A DNA stretch of 64,000 nucleotides from Brachypterus glaber (GCA_958510825.1 CAUEHQ010000004.1:1-64000); one strand, 5' to 3'. Numbered from the stretch's first letter, positions 24,478-36,202 are shown. Translations and numbers: made by a program. Notes: generated by a model not told the origin, from the sequence alone.

Positions 24478-25068
24478 CACTTCTGTGCATTCGTATGTAT
24501 TATTAAACACGTTTGCGCATAAATATGTTTCACCAATTTTTACTGCGCATGATATATTTGTATATCTTTGGCAAAACACTTTTGCGTATTCTTATGTATT
24601 ATTAAACACGTTGGCGCATAAATATGTTCCTCCTATCTTTACTGCTCATGATATATTTGTATATCTTTGCCAGAACACTTTTGCGAATAAATATGTTCCA
24701 CCAATCCTTACTGCGCATGACATATTTGTGTTTATTTTTCTTTTCTATTGATTTATCTAACTCTTGCTGTAAGATGTATTTCTTTATAAGCAATAAAGAT
24801 TATTATTATTATTATGTATTATTAAACACTTTTGCGCATAAATATGTTCCACCAATCCCTACTGCGTATGACATATTTGTATATGTTTGCCAGAACACTT
24901 TTAAGCATTCGTATGTATTATTACACACTTTTGCGCATAAATATGTTCCACCAATCCTTACTGCGCATGACATATTTGTATATGTTTGCCAGAACACTTT
25001 TAAGCATTCGTATATATTAATAAACTCTTCTGCGCATACTTACGTTTGTCTAAGCAGTACTGCACATC
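24478..25068. repeat. 99-bp tandem repeat, locus 2
   Basis: Same family as 2400-2845 (TTTGCGCATAAATATGTTCC..CTGCGCATGA.ATATTTGTAT). The anchor TTTGCGCATA at 24831 and 24930 gives a 99-bp period. The array is interrupted at about 24730-24815 by a small retroelement tail. Open frames on both strands follow from the period being divisible by three. Confidence 0.85.
24730..24815 (+). mobile_element. Tiny non-LTR 3' tail inserted in the 99-bp repeat
   Basis: About 85 bp ending CAATAAAGATTATTATTATT. The AATAAAGATT(ATT)n tail resembles that at 10806-10842. Extreme 5' truncation is typical of target-primed retrotransposition. Confidence 0.6.
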
Positions 25069-25079
25069 GTAACTAGTGA

Positions 25080-25473
25080 CCGACAATTTTTTTTTGCTTG
25101 AAATGGACAAAAATCATTATTAAAATTTGCAAAATACAAGGCTTTACCTATAAACTAATAAAAAGACTTCACAGTGGCGTGTATTTTGTTATTTTGCTAA
25201 TATCTCTAGAAGTATTGGTGCTACGAAAAAAATGGTTTTTACCTTTTTTATGGTAAATTTTATTACCTTCCTATACATGCCAAAATTATAATTGAACGAT
25301 AAAAAATTAAAAAAAAATACCAAAAATTAACTTTTTTTGGCCCCTTTGACCCCCTTCTCCCCTACCCACATACCCCAATTTCAATCCCCGCCGAGATATT
25401 CACTACGCAAATATACCCTCCAAATTTCAAATCGCTACGATTTGTATTTCCCGAGTTATCGTGTTCACAGACC

Positions 25474-25509
<36 letters not shown>

Positions 25510-26065
25510 CAGACAGACAGACATTTTTTTAACATGGTCTCAAGTCTTAAAAACTTCGAAAACGTCGAGAAATGTGAAAAAATCGGAAAAAAAAATTGAA
25601 AAAAAATGTGTATTTCAATACTTTTAATTTTAAAATTCTAAAATATAAAAGTAAAAAATGTAGTAAAAAATTATGTATTATTATCATTAATCGGAATAAA
25701 TTCAGTTATGACTCATCAACGTTGAAAATAAACACAGAAACATAGGCTTACGGAATAATTTTGCCGAATTATGAGGGAAATTTTTATAAAGGTCACTAAA
25801 TCGAAACATTTGACGACTAATTTGTTACACACAACAATATTGAATATACATATTAACTATAAATATGTAAATATATCGGTGTTTTTCGAAGAAAATAAAA
25901 ATGTAAATATTTAAAACCTCGCGTCAACGATAGAATCGACGCGGCGCCTATGCGAGCACTGGAAATTCGCCGATGACTGATTATTATAGGCTAAAGGACT
26001 ACGGTCGATGGCCATTTCTACGTTGTGCAATAAAGAACATTTATTATTATTATTATTTATCACCT
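25080..26065. repeat. Repeat containing (CAGA)n, no gene
   Basis: Contains (CAGA)n at about 25469-25521 followed by AAAACTTCGAAAACGTCGAGAAATG. A related block with (CAGA)n and AACGTCGAGAAATGTGAAAA is at 30836-31050, so this is a dispersed family. The right end (about 25920-26065) finishes AATAAAGAACATTTATTATTATT, resembling a non-LTR 3' tail. A 96-codon frame at 25337-25627 is repeat-derived and not called. Confidence 0.55.
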
Positions 26066-26120
26066 CTGTAGCTGGGACTAGGTTAAATCGCGCCAGGTGA
26101 ATTTTTGATATGTTTAGTGT

Positions 26121-26450
26121 TTTAAAGTTTTACTTTTCTTGTTCTATTAAATTATATTTAGGTATATTTTCTTGTTTTTTTAGAACACATAATAAAAAAT
26201 ACTTTTATTCTAACATTTCGGCGTTTATTGTACAGCCATTTTCAGGGATATTACAACGAATTAAAAAAATAAATAAATGTATAAATAAAATTAAGTAAAA
26301 ATATTTGGACTTAATTTTATTTATACATTTATTTTTTTTTTAATTCGTTGTAATATCCTTGAAAATGTCTGTACAATAAACGCCGAAACGTTGGAATAAA
26401 AGTATTTTTTATTATGTGTTCTAAAAAAGCAAGAAAATATACCTACAGTT
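26121..26450. mobile_element. Small foldback element (330 bp)
   Basis: Two arms of about 130 bp (from about 26162 and to about 26448) are near-perfect inverse copies (GGTATATTTTCTTGTTTTTT and AAAAAGCAAGAAAATATACC at the outer ends). The satellite sequence TTAGTGTTTTA is present on both sides, suggesting an 11-bp target duplication. Each arm contains a CTTGAAAATG..GCCGAAACGTT-type block. Confidence 0.7.
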
Positions 26451-26850
26451 AGTGTTTTATAATAGGTAGATGTTTGAAGGCTATTTGGTATCGATTAAAG
26501 TAGTACCCGGTGACCAAATTTGAACCTATTCGAAAATTTTGCAATTTTTAAATATATTTTTTATTTTATCATCTATCTAGCTGTGGCTAGGCTAAATCGC
26601 GCCAGGGAATTTTTTATATGTTTAGTGTTTTATAATAGGTAGGTGTTTGAAGGGTATTTGGCACCGATTAAAGTAGTACCCGGTGACCAAATTTGAACTT
26701 ATACAAAAATTTTGCAATTTTTCAAAATATTTTTCATTTTATCACCTATCTAGCTGGGGCGTTAAATCACGCCAGGTGATTTTTTGATATGTTTAGTGTT
26801 TTATAATAGGTAGTTGTTTGAAGGGTATTTGGCACCAATTAAAGTATTAC
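26437..26850. repeat. 173-bp satellite, middle block
   Basis: Two and a half units of the satellite described at 8786; anchors at 26580 and 26753 are 173 bp apart. Confidence 0.85.
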
Positions 26851-27800
26851 ACAGTGATCCCCGGATATGATCAGGTTTTAAAGAAAGGGCATCAGAAACA
26901 AACAATGGATCTTGGTAGTACAGGGTATTGGCATCAAAGATCCTTATCAGTTAAATCGCGTTTGCATATCTTTGGAAGATATTGGTAAAAACTCTTCAGG
27001 AGGCATCACAGTCAACACCAACTACTTAAAAGAAAAACTAAAAATCGATTCTTATAGTATTTTTTGTCTAGATTCTAACAGCTTTTGGCAAATTTACCTA
27101 TCGTTTTTAATTTTTGAGAAAAAAGCATTAAACTACGATTTTAGTGAAATTGTTGGACTGGTATAATACCTTTACTTTGGTGACTATTAAAACGTAACTA
27201 GACTAAATAATAGCTCGAATATAGAAGTATCAAAATATAATATCAAATTTAATGAAATTTTATCCTATTTACTTTAAAGACAATGTTTCTATAGCAATTT
27301 TTACCACCTCAGGGTGCTTTAAGTTGACCAGTATATTATATCCTTCACATTTTGACTTTCTTGTCAATGTTTAGTTAAACATATAAACTACAGTGGTTCT
27401 AAAAAAATTTTAGGATTGCTAAAGGGTAAGACCGATATCATAGTGAACACTATGATAATTACACTACCCGACATGATTTATATACTATTGATGAGATATA
27501 TAGGGTCTAGAAGTATTTTTTCTCCTGATTTCAAATCCGTTTTTAGAATTCTTCCATCACGTCACAATTTTGATATACAGGGTGTTTTATAATAAAAATA
27601 GGCATTTTTTTGAACGTCGGCAGATTGCACATTTATGAATATTTTTTTTTTAAATTTGGTACACTTGTTAAAAATTTGTGTGCTTTTCGAATATTTAAAA
27701 AAAAAATTAAATATTGATTGTCATTTGTTTTTTATAATAAAAAGAAAAAGTTTTTTCGTTGCCAAAATTTCAAAAGATGGAATTTTTCTATGTAACTAAC

Positions 27801-29127
27801 ACTGAATTAGTATTACACAAAAGACTGCTCGATTTCCTACAAAAAATAAATTTTTTAAGTACTGAACAAAACGGTTTTCAGAAGAAGAAAAGTACTCAAA
27901 CAGCAATCGCAAATCTTACAGAATACATTTATAAAAATATAGGAAAAAAAAGGCAATATTAGGCATACTTCTATACTTATGTAAGGCGTTTGATGTTGTG
28001 GACCATGATATACTTCTAAAAAAAATGGAAATTCTAGGAGTTGTTGGAAAAAGTCACAAGATTCTTACAAGTTATTTAAAAAACCGCGTTCAATATACGT
28101 GCGTCGGTGACATGATAAGTGAACTCAAAAATATATTATATGGTGTGCCACAGGGGTCGGTTCTCGGCCCCTTACTTTTCCTAATCTATATTAATGACTT
28201 AATTAACTGTAAAATCGAAGGAAATATTGTACTATTTGCTGACGACACTGGACTTTTTTACTCGGGCAGTATGGAAGAAATCTTTGAGAAAGCTAAAAAA
28301 GACTTTTTAAGTGAGTGGACAAAAAATAACAACATCAAGCTGAACGAGGACAAATGCAACTATACTGTGATAAATAAAAATAAAAATATTAACTGTGATA
28401 ATTATTCTTTAAACATAAACAATAAAAAACTTAACAAAGTTAGTAGTGCTAAGTATTTGGGACTAATTCTTGAGGACTCATTAAATTTTAGTGAACACAT
28501 AAAAAACCTAAAAACAAAACTTAATAGTGTATGTTATTATCTCAAAAGAAACTCTTGTACTTTAAATTTAAAAACTAAATTTCTAATATATAATTCATAC
28601 ATTAATACTCATCTGATGTATCTACCTGCCTTTTGGGGCCATGCAAGGAAGAAGGATATAAATGAACTACAAATAATACAAAATAAAACTTTAAAAATAT
28701 TGTTTAATAAATCATATAGTAGTAGTACAAAAGAACTGTATAATGAACTTAATATCTTGCAAATATTCGAGATTATAAAATTAGATAGTGTTAAACTGAT
28801 TTACAAACTAAAAAACAATTTAATTAACACAAATATTAAACTTAAACAAAAAAATGATATACACAAATATAACACTCGCACAAAAGAACACTATTATGTA
28901 CTTCCTGAAAACTCGAACTTAGGTAGAAAGAGAATAACACAGCAAGCTTTAAAATGGTTCAATGAACTTCCAGAAACTATTAAGACAGATAAATCTATCA
29001 AAAGTTTTTCGTTCAATGTAAAAAAATATTATATTAGTATTAGAAAATAGTGTGATATAAATGTACCTGTTATGGAATTTGTATATTCTTTTTTAAGGTT
29101 CAATAAATGCATTAAAAAAAAAAAAAA
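27801..29127 (+). pseudogene. Non-LTR retrotransposon RT fragment with poly(A) tail
   Basis: 5'-truncated element beginning within RT. The frame to 27962 contains LSTEQNGFQKKKSTQTAIA, then one break leads into 27998-29050 (350 codons) with GVPQGSVLGPLLFL, catalytic FADD near 28237, KYLGLILED and the usual C-terminal tail (FNELPETIK). It ends ATTAAAAAAAAAAAAA at about 29127. The intact right arm of the host element shows the pre-insertion sequence (GATGTAACTATG then AAAAAAACACTCTG), so both joints are known. Only the 27962-27998 break disrupts this copy. Confidence 0.85.
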
Positions 29128-29689
29128 ACACTCTGTATTTATATGGCTTCAATTTGGTTTCAATTTTTTTTTTGAAGGACCTTCTGAAAGCGGTACAATA
29201 TCAATTTTAAGTCAATTATGTCAGATATTTTAACAGCGTTTTGCATACTTTAAGAACAATAAGTAGGCTTTGTACAAAAATTTGACGTTTTAAGTCAAGT
29301 TAAATTATTCAATCAATTAACTAGATGAAACGTTGCAAGCACCCTGTCAAAACATCGGCACTATTTTACACTAAAAAAAAAACTTAAAAAGAGCTTTTAT
29401 TTAAATATAATTTTTTGAAATCGGGTTATAAATATGTGAAATATGCTAAAAAAATCTTTTACTGCTTTAAACGCCAATATCTTTTAAACAATGCGTTTTA
29501 GGAAAACGTTCTTTATAACATTTTTTGACCAATTTAAAATTATCTTTTATATAAATGCTAAATTAACCAAATACAATAATAATTGCCTTAATTATAAACA
29601 AAAAACGCTAAAAATAGGAGTTTTACCCTATTTTTACCCCCTTACCCCCAAAATCTAATCAGCGATAAGAAACAATATGCAACAGGTTT

Positions 29690-30825
29690 CAACGAGTAAG
29701 AATAGGTAAATCGTTCTCGTCCAGAGCTTCAAATATATTTGGGGTACCTCAGGGAAGTGTGCTAGGCCCGATTCTATTTATTATTTTCCTAAACGACATA
29801 AATTTTTTGGATGGCTTGGATTTTCTGAACCTGTTTGCTGATGACACGCTGTTGGCAGCTTCTCGCAAGAATCTAGCATCAGCAATCATAAGGATTAAAA
29901 TAATGCTGGCAAAAATTCAAAAATATTTTTCTGTAAATAAATTAAAGTTAAACGCACTTAAAACCAAAGCAATGATTATCACCACCCCATATAAATATAA
30001 CCAAATTGATTTAAACTCTATATCACTTGATATTGGCGGTGAAAAGATTGAATTTGTAAATGAAATAAAATATTTGGGCTTTTTTATTAACAGTTCTTTA
30101 ACATTTAAAAGTCACTTTGATTTTGTTTACAGAAAGATTTCAAAGAAGTTGTTTATTTTTATAGAGTATCCAACAGTTTGTCACTTAATTATAGGATAAA
30201 GGTGTATAATGCTATTATACAACCTCACTTTGACTACTGTTCTAGTATTCTATACTTATTAGACAAAAACTGTGTCAATCAACTCCAGGTATTGCAAAAT
30301 AGGGGTATGCGTTCAGTGTTACGTGTTAGCAGGTATACACCAATAAGAGTAATGCTTAACTCCTTGCAATGGCTGTCAGTTGCAGACAGGTTGATGTTTC
30401 GTACTATGGTTTTTATTTTTAAACTAAAAAAAGGTTTACTACCCACCTACTTTAAAGAATTCGTGTCATTTAACAATGACTTTCATACTTACCCCACTAG
30501 AGCAAATTCTGATTTTCACATTAAAAATGTAAGATCTAGAAATGGTGCTAAATCTCTACTTGTTAAGGGTCTAGACCAGTTTAACAATTTGCCAGTGAAT
30601 ATAAAGAGTAGTCCAACTATTAATCAATTTAAACGGGAAATTATAATTTTTATTTTATTTGTGATTGCTATTTTTATTAATTATTTATTTTATTTGTGAT
30701 TGCTATTTTTATTAATTATTTATTTACTTTATTAATTAAATTTATATATAGGTTATAGTCTCTTTTGTAATTTAAAATTGTAAAATATTAGGATTTCTAA
30801 ATAAATAAACATTATTATTAGGTTA
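29690..30825 (+). pseudogene. Second non-LTR RT fragment
   Basis: Begins in RT with GVPQGSVLGPILF (about 29740) and catalytic FADD near 29839. Frame 29759-30199, then a one-base shift into 30178-30699 (SLNYRIKVYNAIIQPHFDYC, KGLDQFNNLPVNIK). The 3' UTR ends AATAAATAAACATTATTATTA near 30820. Its family differs from the 27801 copy (little similarity outside RT motifs). Confidence 0.85.
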
Positions 30826-31110
30826 AAAAAAAAAAACCGCAAGTCGATATCTCATGTACAAATGGAGTTAGAGAGTTTACACCCAGACAGACAGACAGAC
30901 AGACAGACGGACGCAAAAAATTTGGTCTAAAACGTCGAGAAATGTGAAAAAAACGTGGTCAAAGATTTTGACTTTTCGGCGAAGATTTCAATACATCGGC
31001 ACCCTTAGTAGCACTAAGTGTCGATGTAATAAAATAAACAAATAAATGATAAAAATAAATAAGGTTAACTTTTTAAACATAAATAAACTGTATCTTAAGA
31101 AGTAAATAGA
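30826..31110. repeat. (CAGA)n-containing repeat, second copy
   Basis: CAGACAGACAGACAGACAGA near 30887 followed by AAAACGTCGAGAAATGTGAA, as in 25080-26065. No coding potential. Confidence 0.6.
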
Positions 31111-31639
31111 ACATTGACTTAAAATGTCAAATTCTGGTCCAAAGCCTACTTATTGTTCTTGAACTATACAAATTGCTGTTAAAATAGCTGACATAACGGA
31201 CTTAAAATTAATATTGCGCCGCTTCCAGAAGTTCCTTCAAAAAAAAAATTGAAATCAAAATGAAGCCAGATAAATACAGAGTGTTTTTTTCATAGTTACA
31301 TCGAAAAATTCCATCTTTTGAAATTTTGGCAACTAAAAAACTTTTTCTTTTTATTATAAAAAACAAATGACAATCGATATTTTTAAAAAAAATTAAAATA
31401 TTCGAAAAGCACACAAATTTTTAACAAGTGTACCAAATTTGAAAAAAAAATATTTATAAATGTAAAATCCCCCGACATTTAAAAAAATGCCTTTTTTTAT
31501 TATAAAACGCCCTGTATATCAAAACTGTGACGTGATAGAAAAATTCTGAAAACGGATATGAAATCAGGGGAAAAAACACTTCTAGACCCAATATATATCA
31601 TAAATAGTATATTTCAAAAGTTTCAAATTGTCGGGTAGT

Positions 31640-32560
31640 GTTATAGTTATTAAAGTCTTTGCATGCTTAGCAAGTTTGCTTTGATTCCAGGAATTATAGT
31701 TTTTGGGGTCGCTCAGCTTAAATATTCTTATCTTACACATGTTAGATATATATTAGTATTATAACGACTAAAAAGAATAAAAAATAATAAAACAATTTAA
31801 AAATATGATTTTATTGAAAATTATTTATTTAAATTCTTTTTCTTGTTCTTTATCAAATATATTATATTATAATTTTTTAGAATTTCTTATTGTAATTTTA
31901 ATGGATTTCATATTTTATCATTTTATACTTGTTTTTATTTTTAACTATTATTTTTTTTATTAAACATTGCCCTGAAGAAGACCCAGCAATAAGGGCGAAA
32001 CGTTAACCTTATAATTTTTGAGTGTTTTTAATTGTGTTCTTAAAAGCAAGCTTTCCAACTAAAATTGTAAATTATTGTAAATAAATGCACTAAAAAGTAA
32101 AAATTTAAAGTAAAAACGTCAACTTGACTTCTTCAAACTAAAGATCTAAATATACTTTAGTTCAAGCAAGGAATGAAGTCATAACACCTTAAAAAAATTA
32201 ATTAAGCATTTCTTACACAAGTTTGACATATTTACTATCCCTAAAACCACAGTTTAAATTTATTTTATTTATAAACAGAAAAAAAAATCTAGTTTAAAAC
32301 TGTTTTGGAACTACTGCAGTAAAAAGTTTAACTAGGTTACATTGACAATTAAGTCAAAATTTGAAATATATCATCACTCAAGATGTAAAAGGTCGTATTT
32401 TAAATTTTACTGTTGTTCTAAATTGTAAGAAACATAAATGAAATTACATTAAATTTCAAGCTTTACGCAGTGTCCACTCTATTTAGAAACCTTACTGAAA
32501 TGTGGTGTTTTATTACAATTCCACAATTTAGCACAAAAATAAAATAAAGTAAAATTTAAC
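31640..32560. other. Insert within the right arm of the 6.2-kb element
   Basis: No counterpart in the left arm. AT-rich and without a frame. It contains CCCTGAAGAAG..AAGGGCGAAACGTT at 31970-32004, a block reminiscent of hammerhead-ribozyme cores in Penelope-like elements. Confidence 0.4.
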
Positions 32561-33074
32561 ATACGACCTTTTTTATTTTGAGTGAAGATATTATACACTG
32601 GCCACCTTAAAGTAATGTTAAAACATTGCTATAGAAAGACTTTCTTCAGGGTCAGTAGGATTAAAACTCTTTATATTTGCTATTATATTTTTAAACTTAA
32701 CTATTTTAGCTGTTATTAAAAACCAGTCATGTTTTAATATTCACTGAAATATAGTTTTTATGCCAGTCGAAAAATTGTACTAAAATCATGGTTTATTGCG
32801 TTTTTCTCAAAATCGACTAAAGATAGGTAAATTTTTTAATCATTGTTAGAATCTGCGCGAAAATTACTACTAGAATAAATTTTAATTTTTCTTTTAAGTA
32901 GTTGGTGTTAATCGGGATTCCTCCTGAAGAGTTTTTACCAATATCTTTCAAAGATACACAAACGCGATTTAACTGTTAATGGATCTATGATGTCCATACC
33001 CTGTACTACCAAGATCCGTTGTTTGTTTCTGATGCCCTTTCTTTAAAACCTGATCATATCCGAGAATCACTGTG

Positions 33075-33290
33075 AGTATCTGCTGACCAAATTTGAACTT
33101 ATACAAAATATTTGCAAATTTTTCAAAATATTTTTCATTTTATCACCTATCTAGCTGGGGTTAGATTAAATCACGCCAGGTAATTTTTTTGATATGTTTA
33201 GTGTTTTATAATAGGTAGTTATTTGAAGGGTATTTGGCATCAATTAAAGTAGTACCTGATGACCAAATTTCAACTTATACCAAAATTTTC
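33075..33290. repeat. 173-bp satellite, right block
   Basis: Last recognisable unit (CTAGCTGGGGTTAGATTAAA and GTAGTACCTGATGACCAAAT). It marks the right limit of the interrupted satellite. Confidence 0.8.
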
Positions 33291-33702
33291 ACTTATGACT
33301 ATTCCATATATGTTGTAGACTATACTTTTGCTTCGACTGCAAATATGAAACACTGTATGGCTTTAAACTGCAGGCAAGGTTAAAATGTTTTTTGTGACTC
33401 AACATTGTAAATGCAACAATACACATATTTTTAATAAAGCAATTAATGTTATTTAATAATTTTATTAAATCAGTAATTAAAAAAGATTTTTATTTGATTT
33501 TAGCACATATTTACAAATTATAATGCAAAAATTAAAGTTTATGTCAGATTGTTGTGACAGATATCAGGTTTAAATATTTAACAATAGATGGAGCAGTTTT
33601 ATTTTTTATGAACTAAATTGATAAAAAACTGGTCAAATATTAAGAAAAACTAATAAACTTTATGTAATGTTAACGCAAAACTTTAAATTGCATTAAATTA
33701 TT

Positions 33703-33746
<44 letters not shown>

Positions 33747-34490
33747 TTTTTCTAATTTTGCTTCAGTTTTCTTTACTTTTATAAACTAGAGATGGCACTA
33801 CATGTGCTCATTCTAACACGATACGGAATATTCATACCGTATCTAGAGCTAGAATGGATTCATTGTGTTTGAAAAGTGTGTGTATTTGCGTACATTCTAA
33901 AGCAGTCGTAGAAAAAAACATTATTTTCAGAAAGTCAAATTTAGAAAAACAAAACGCTTGACATACGGTTAACTTATAGCAAACATAAAAGCAGTATGGC
34001 CAAGTTTACAAAAATCAAAAACCTAACAAGAAAGTTGGACGTATATGTTCTCTATAGCTTTGTAAGGCCATGAAAACATAAATAATAGTATTTGTAAACA
34101 AAGCAAGTTAGCTGTGATCAAAAAACACCTGCACATCGTCTCCGTAGTGTGTTTTGCACTACGTTGAATTTACACCCTTTCATCAAGGCCACAAACTGTC
34201 AAATTCTTACTTACATCGAATTAGGTTAAACTGAGTAAAAATCATCCCGGAATCACTTTAAACACATGGCAAAGTCTACCACGAACACTTAGCACATCCA
34301 TTTTAATAATTATGTTGGGGTTTTAGGTTAATAACAACAAACAAACAACAACTCTGATTATTTTAGCACAGGGTGATGCTTGGTACGCGCAACTCTAGTG
34401 ATCGCACCCGATTATCTGCGCATGCTTTATTGTGTCCAGTGTTACGCCGCGTTCACACTTGAGCAGCAGTGTGGCGGCTGCAATCTCCAC
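33291..34490. other. Gene-free interval
   Basis: AT-rich DNA with an (AT)n run at about 33705-33738. No frame, RNA or element end was recognised. Confidence 0.5.
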
Positions 34491-34492
34491 TC

Positions 34493-34572
34493 CAGGGTAT
34501 GTATTCTCGGACTCGAGAGAACGCATTCCCGGGAGAAAGGTAGTGTGGGTTGCATATTCTTTCTCTCGAAAC
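34493..34572 (-). mobile_element. Fragment of GGGTATSTATTC-type TIR element
   Basis: GGGTATGTATTCTCGGACTC and the next 60 bases match, inverted, the right end of the element at 48837-49856. The fragment ends where the P-like element begins, at CTCGAAAC|CAATGAAC. Confidence 0.7.
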
Positions 34573-34850
34573 CAATGAACTTGAGGAGTGGGGGAACAGG
34601 AATGGTGTCTGAACAAGTGGCTAATATGAATGGCAGCCATTAACCGCATTATTTTTCGGCGTTTCTTCCATATAAAAAATACACTATAAGAGAAAGTCAA
34701 ATACGTGACCGTGAAAAGTATTCAGGACCCGAACCTGTGTTTTGGCTTCTAGGTACGACTGAGCGATGGCGCCAGCTGTCTATGAACTTGATTGTTTAGT
34801 GGGAGTGGGGTGAGGGGTGGTATATCTGTCAAAACAATTGAAATTTTACT

Positions 34851-34884
34851 CGTGAAATTTTACTCGTGAAATTTTACTCGTGAT
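34851..34884. repeat. 14-bp triplicated repeat
   Basis: TGAAATTTTACTCG occurs two to three times in tandem upstream of the THAP fragment. Replication slippage is likely. Confidence 0.8.
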
Positions 34885-34937
34885 TTGCAATTTATTGTGC
34901 TTTTATACCGAACTTTTATTGTGATGTCTAATACAAA

Positions 34938-35072
34938 ATGTGTATTGTACCGTTTTGCAAGGATCAGTTAAGTAAACGTCACCGTTTTCCTAGTGATGCA
35001 AACTTATTTAATGTGTGGGTCAAAAACATTAATAGTGCCAAGTTAAATAAAATGACTAAAGGCAGGGACTAA
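34938..35072 (+). pseudogene. THAP-domain N-terminal fragment (P-like transposase exon)
   Basis: 44 codons from ATG: MCIVPFCKDQ..HRFPSDANLFNVWVKNI. The CIVPFC start (C-x4-C), the HRFP block and the conserved Trp match the first half of a THAP zinc finger, the DNA-binding domain of P-element transposases. The second zinc-ligand pair (C-x2-H) is missing because the frame stops, directly where a roughly 62-bp tandem repeat begins. Transposase catalytic domains are absent. Either a fossil exon or the first exon of a deleted gene. Confidence 0.75.
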
Positions 35073-35340
35073 CCCTGTCTTGAAAAGCTTCTTATTATTT
35101 TGACTGAGCTATTTAGGGCAGGGACAGCCCCTACACAAAAAAGCTTATTGATTTGACTGAGCTGTTTAGGGCTAGGTCAAATGCCCTAAAAAGCTTCTTA
35201 CCATTTTTACTGATATGTTTAGGGCAGGGATGGCCCCTATCGAAAAGAGCTTATCAGTTTGACTGAGCTAGCCTTAAACAGCTGTTTAGGGCTGGGATAG
35301 CCCCTGGCCAGAGAAGCTTATCGGTTTAACTGATTCATAT
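35062..35340 (+). repeat. Tandem repeat of about 62 bp inside the P-like element
   Basis: Four to five diverged units with TTTAGGGCAGGGAYAGCCCC followed by AAAAAGCTTAT..TTTGACTGAGCT. Sub-terminal tandem repeats are common in DNA transposons and may be transposase-binding arrays; that role is inference. Confidence 0.75.
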
Positions 35341-35977
35341 TGTTTATCTGTTAAATGTAGGAATACTAATTATAAAAACTTTGCAAATGTGCTCTGGCCT
35401 TAGGCAGTAGGTATATTGGGTATGACACTCAATTATATATGAAGGCAAATGTTTACTCCTCATATATATTTATTTATAATAAAAAGTTAACTGTTAAAAG
35501 TACGACATAATTGTTTAAATTTCCTATTTACGTTTAAAATAAAATATATAAAAATCAAAGCAAAGTGTTTTTTTTTTAATTATAAGTATAGGTTTATTTA
35601 GCAAAAGATAAAATTTCATATTTTTAAAGTTTAACAAATTTTACATTTAATTAAAATTTCGATTCATATATTGTTATTTTTAATTAATGTGCGGGTTAGA
35701 TAACCCACTTGTTAGACTTTAAAAATTTGTTTTATCTTTTGGTGAATAAACTTAAAGTTTTAAATAAAAATACAGAGCTTTTCCCCATTTTTACAAAATT
35801 GATTTGGGAAAGCAATAGTAATCTTTATTACCGACTTCCGTAGGTTATCTGTATTATCGGCTGTCGTTGACCGTGAATTTAGTGAATTTTAAAATACAAC
35901 CGCTAATGACGGTACAATAGTTTTCTATCTCTATCATTTGACTTTCTCTTATAGTGTATTTCTTATATGGTTTCTTC

Positions 35978-36117
35978 CTTCCTAGATCACTGAAAAACAG
36001 TGATCTACAAGTAATAACTCTGTAGTACCGCTTCAGGTGCTAGATGGCGCCACAAAGTATATAGGTAAAAAGAAACTTCTACCTACTACGATATCTACTA
36101 TACCTACCTTCATAACG
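35978..36117 (+). repeat. DIRS left inverted terminal repeat (main part)
   Basis: Continues the repeat begun at 34648-34660. The segment ending CCTACCTTCATAACG is the inverse complement of 40659-40813, with no difference seen over about 115 bp. It contains a hairpin (GATCACTGAAAAACAGTGATC). Near identity of the terminal repeats argues for fairly recent insertion. Confidence 0.9.
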
Positions 36118-36202
36118 CTTCTTGAGCGAATGGCGTCGGTTTTCTTTTAAGAAAGGTAACGTATTTTTTTAATTAATTCGATATTTTAGTGAATTTTCAG
36201 CT

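Larger units (their letters stand above)
26856..33072. mobile_element. 6.2-kb element with very long inverted terminal repeats
   Basis: The left arm starts CACAGTGATCCCCGGATATG, and the right arm, read inverted from about 33074, starts CACAGTGATTCTCGGATATG. The arms stay alignable for roughly 1.2 kb: left 26856-27800 plus 29128-29300, right 31110-31640 plus 32560-33074. The left arm is split by a non-LTR insertion at 27800-29127 and the right arm carries an insert at 31640-32560. The element sits in a satellite unit. The CAGTG-like start recalls Tc1/mariner, but the target duplication is ambiguous (AGTA). Confidence 0.65.
34669..35969 (+). mobile_element. Second P-superfamily element, inserted in the DIRS left terminus
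   Basis: Terminal inverted repeats begin CATATAAAAAATACACTATA (34669) and, inverted, CATATAAGAAATACACTATA (ending 35969), about 34 bp. They are flanked by GTTTCTTC at 34661-34668 and 35970-35977. The DIRS internal complementary region keeps the uninterrupted version, with GTTTCTTC once, which proves an 8-bp target duplication. CA ends, 8-bp duplication and a THAP fragment all fit the P superfamily. 1301 bp, non-autonomous. Confidence 0.85.

Noticed and set aside
26912..27166. 84-codon frame (GIGIKDPYQLNRVC...) as a transposase start
   Set aside because: It lies in the long inverted arm. The inverse copy near 32860-33030 breaks the frame, and no DDE or DNA-binding motif is seen.
34380..34700. 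Overlapping frames near 34380-34700
   Set aside because: They cross the joints of three different mobile elements, so no continuous gene is possible.
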